Shown here piece after piece: positions 33,605-33,803 of a stretch of 33,803 nucleotides of DNA. The notes beneath the pieces were generated by a model that made no database searches, was not told where the DNA came from, and was given only the letters and a program-made list of their open reading frames with translations. Source of the DNA: a virus. The stretch's first letter is position 1. Each line of letters starts with the position of its first letter. The stretch covers positions 1 through 33,803 of the IMG/VR virus record IMGVR_UViG_3300017773_000062. One strand, given 5' to 3'. A program made the position numbers and the translations under genes.

Positions 33605-33620
33605 TCTTTACATGTAAAGA
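33605..33620. promoter_or_regulatory. 16-bp palindrome, copy 3 (candidate operator)
   Basis: Third identical copy of TCTTTACATGTAAAGA, beginning at the base after the stop codon of the early gene and 43 bp before the next start. As RNA it could also fold into a short hairpin between the two genes, but the identical copies in front of the promoter favour a protein-binding site. Confidence 0.6.
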
Positions 33621-33629
33621 AACCCAACC

Positions 33630-33643
33630 GGCCATGGATGGCC
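33630..33643 (+). repeat. Inverted repeat in the leader of the last gene
   Basis: GGCCAT and ATGGCC are separated by GG (effective stem GGCCA with loop TGGA). It is followed by TCATTAT rather than a T run, so it is not a clear terminator. It may be a leader hairpin of the next early gene. Confidence 0.4.
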
Positions 33644-33662
33644 TCATTATAGGAATAATACA

Positions 33663-33803
33663 ATGTCTCATAATCCATATGATCAACGCTTGACCAATTT
33701 AGAAGCCCGCTATGGTTCCGGCCTGCGATCTGCTTACGCATCCGAACTGCACAGCGATTTTGTGCAGACCATGACCGAACGCAAAGCGGCTAGATACCTA
33801 GCA
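33663..33803 (+). CDS. Partial early gene, cut by window end
   Basis: An open frame of 47 codons runs to the last base of the window: MSHNPYDQRLTNLEARYGSG, then LRSAYASELHSDFVQTMTER and KAARYLA. An AGGA ribosome site lies about 9 nt upstream. The visible part is helical and charged, with no recognised family. It follows the third palindrome copy, so it is probably controlled together with the gene at 33011. Confidence 0.65.
   Translation, partial: MSHNPYDQRLTNLEARYGSGLRSAYASELHSDFVQTMTERKAARYLA

Noticed and set aside
1-33803. Temperate lifestyle (integrase, attachment site, repressor)
   Set aside because: No integrase, excisionase or repressor is visible; the palindromes alone do not show lysogeny.

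Overview
The window is about 33.8 kb of a strictly one-directional (all + strand) genome of a T7-supergroup podovirus (Autographiviridae-type). The evidence is a single-subunit T7/SP6-type RNA polymerase, T7-type replication genes (SSB, endonuclease I, primase-helicase, family A DNA polymerase, 5'-3' exonuclease), and a virion cluster in canonical T7 order: gp7.3-like, portal, scaffold, capsid, tail tubular A and B, gp13-like, internal proteins gp14, gp15 and gp16, fibre, lysis genes, terminase. No integrase, repressor, tRNA or CRISPR is visible, so a lytic phage is the simplest reading. The host cannot be named. A B12-dependent ribonucleotide reductase, collagen-like fibres and several small conserved phage proteins suggest an aquatic, possibly marine, bacterium, but that is inference.

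Layout. 1-2475: RNA polymerase, split into two overlapping ORFs. 2533-10482: DNA metabolism (SSB, endonuclease I, primase-helicase, two small unknowns, DNA polymerase, PD-(D/E)XK nuclease, exonuclease, DUF3310-like protein, class II ribonucleotide reductase), closed by a strong terminator. 10529-11140: three small genes, the last gp7.3-like. 11151-24254: head, tail tube and ejected core proteins, with strong terminators on both sides of the capsid gene. 24254-28297: collagen-like fibre, S74-chaperone fibre and two further tail-region genes. 28299-29332: lysis genes. 29342-31851: packaging genes, including an HNH-like gene between the terminase subunits. 31861-32334: a membrane-anchored unknown. 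32335-33010: the only large non-coding region, rich in inverted repeats. 33011-33803: two genes of a probable early region, the second cut by the window end. This right end is probably the start of the early region that would lie upstream of the polymerase on the circular map.

How it works together. Host polymerase would start at the sigma70-like promoter near 32.9 kb and transcribe early genes. The phage polymerase would then take over middle and late genes. An exact 18-bp repeat lies just upstream of the SSB gene and of the late cluster, and is the best candidate for its promoter. Replication proteins and the reductase supply DNA, terminase packages it, and a holin plus M15 peptidase release the virions.

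Most notable: the split RNA polymerase; the duplicated promoter candidate; three copies of a perfect 16-bp palindrome around the first early gene; near-complete absence of GCWGC and CCWGG; a switch in CCGG frequency near 32.6 kb; and a DNA polymerase that has lost the thioredoxin-binding insertion. All counts and alignments were made by eye.
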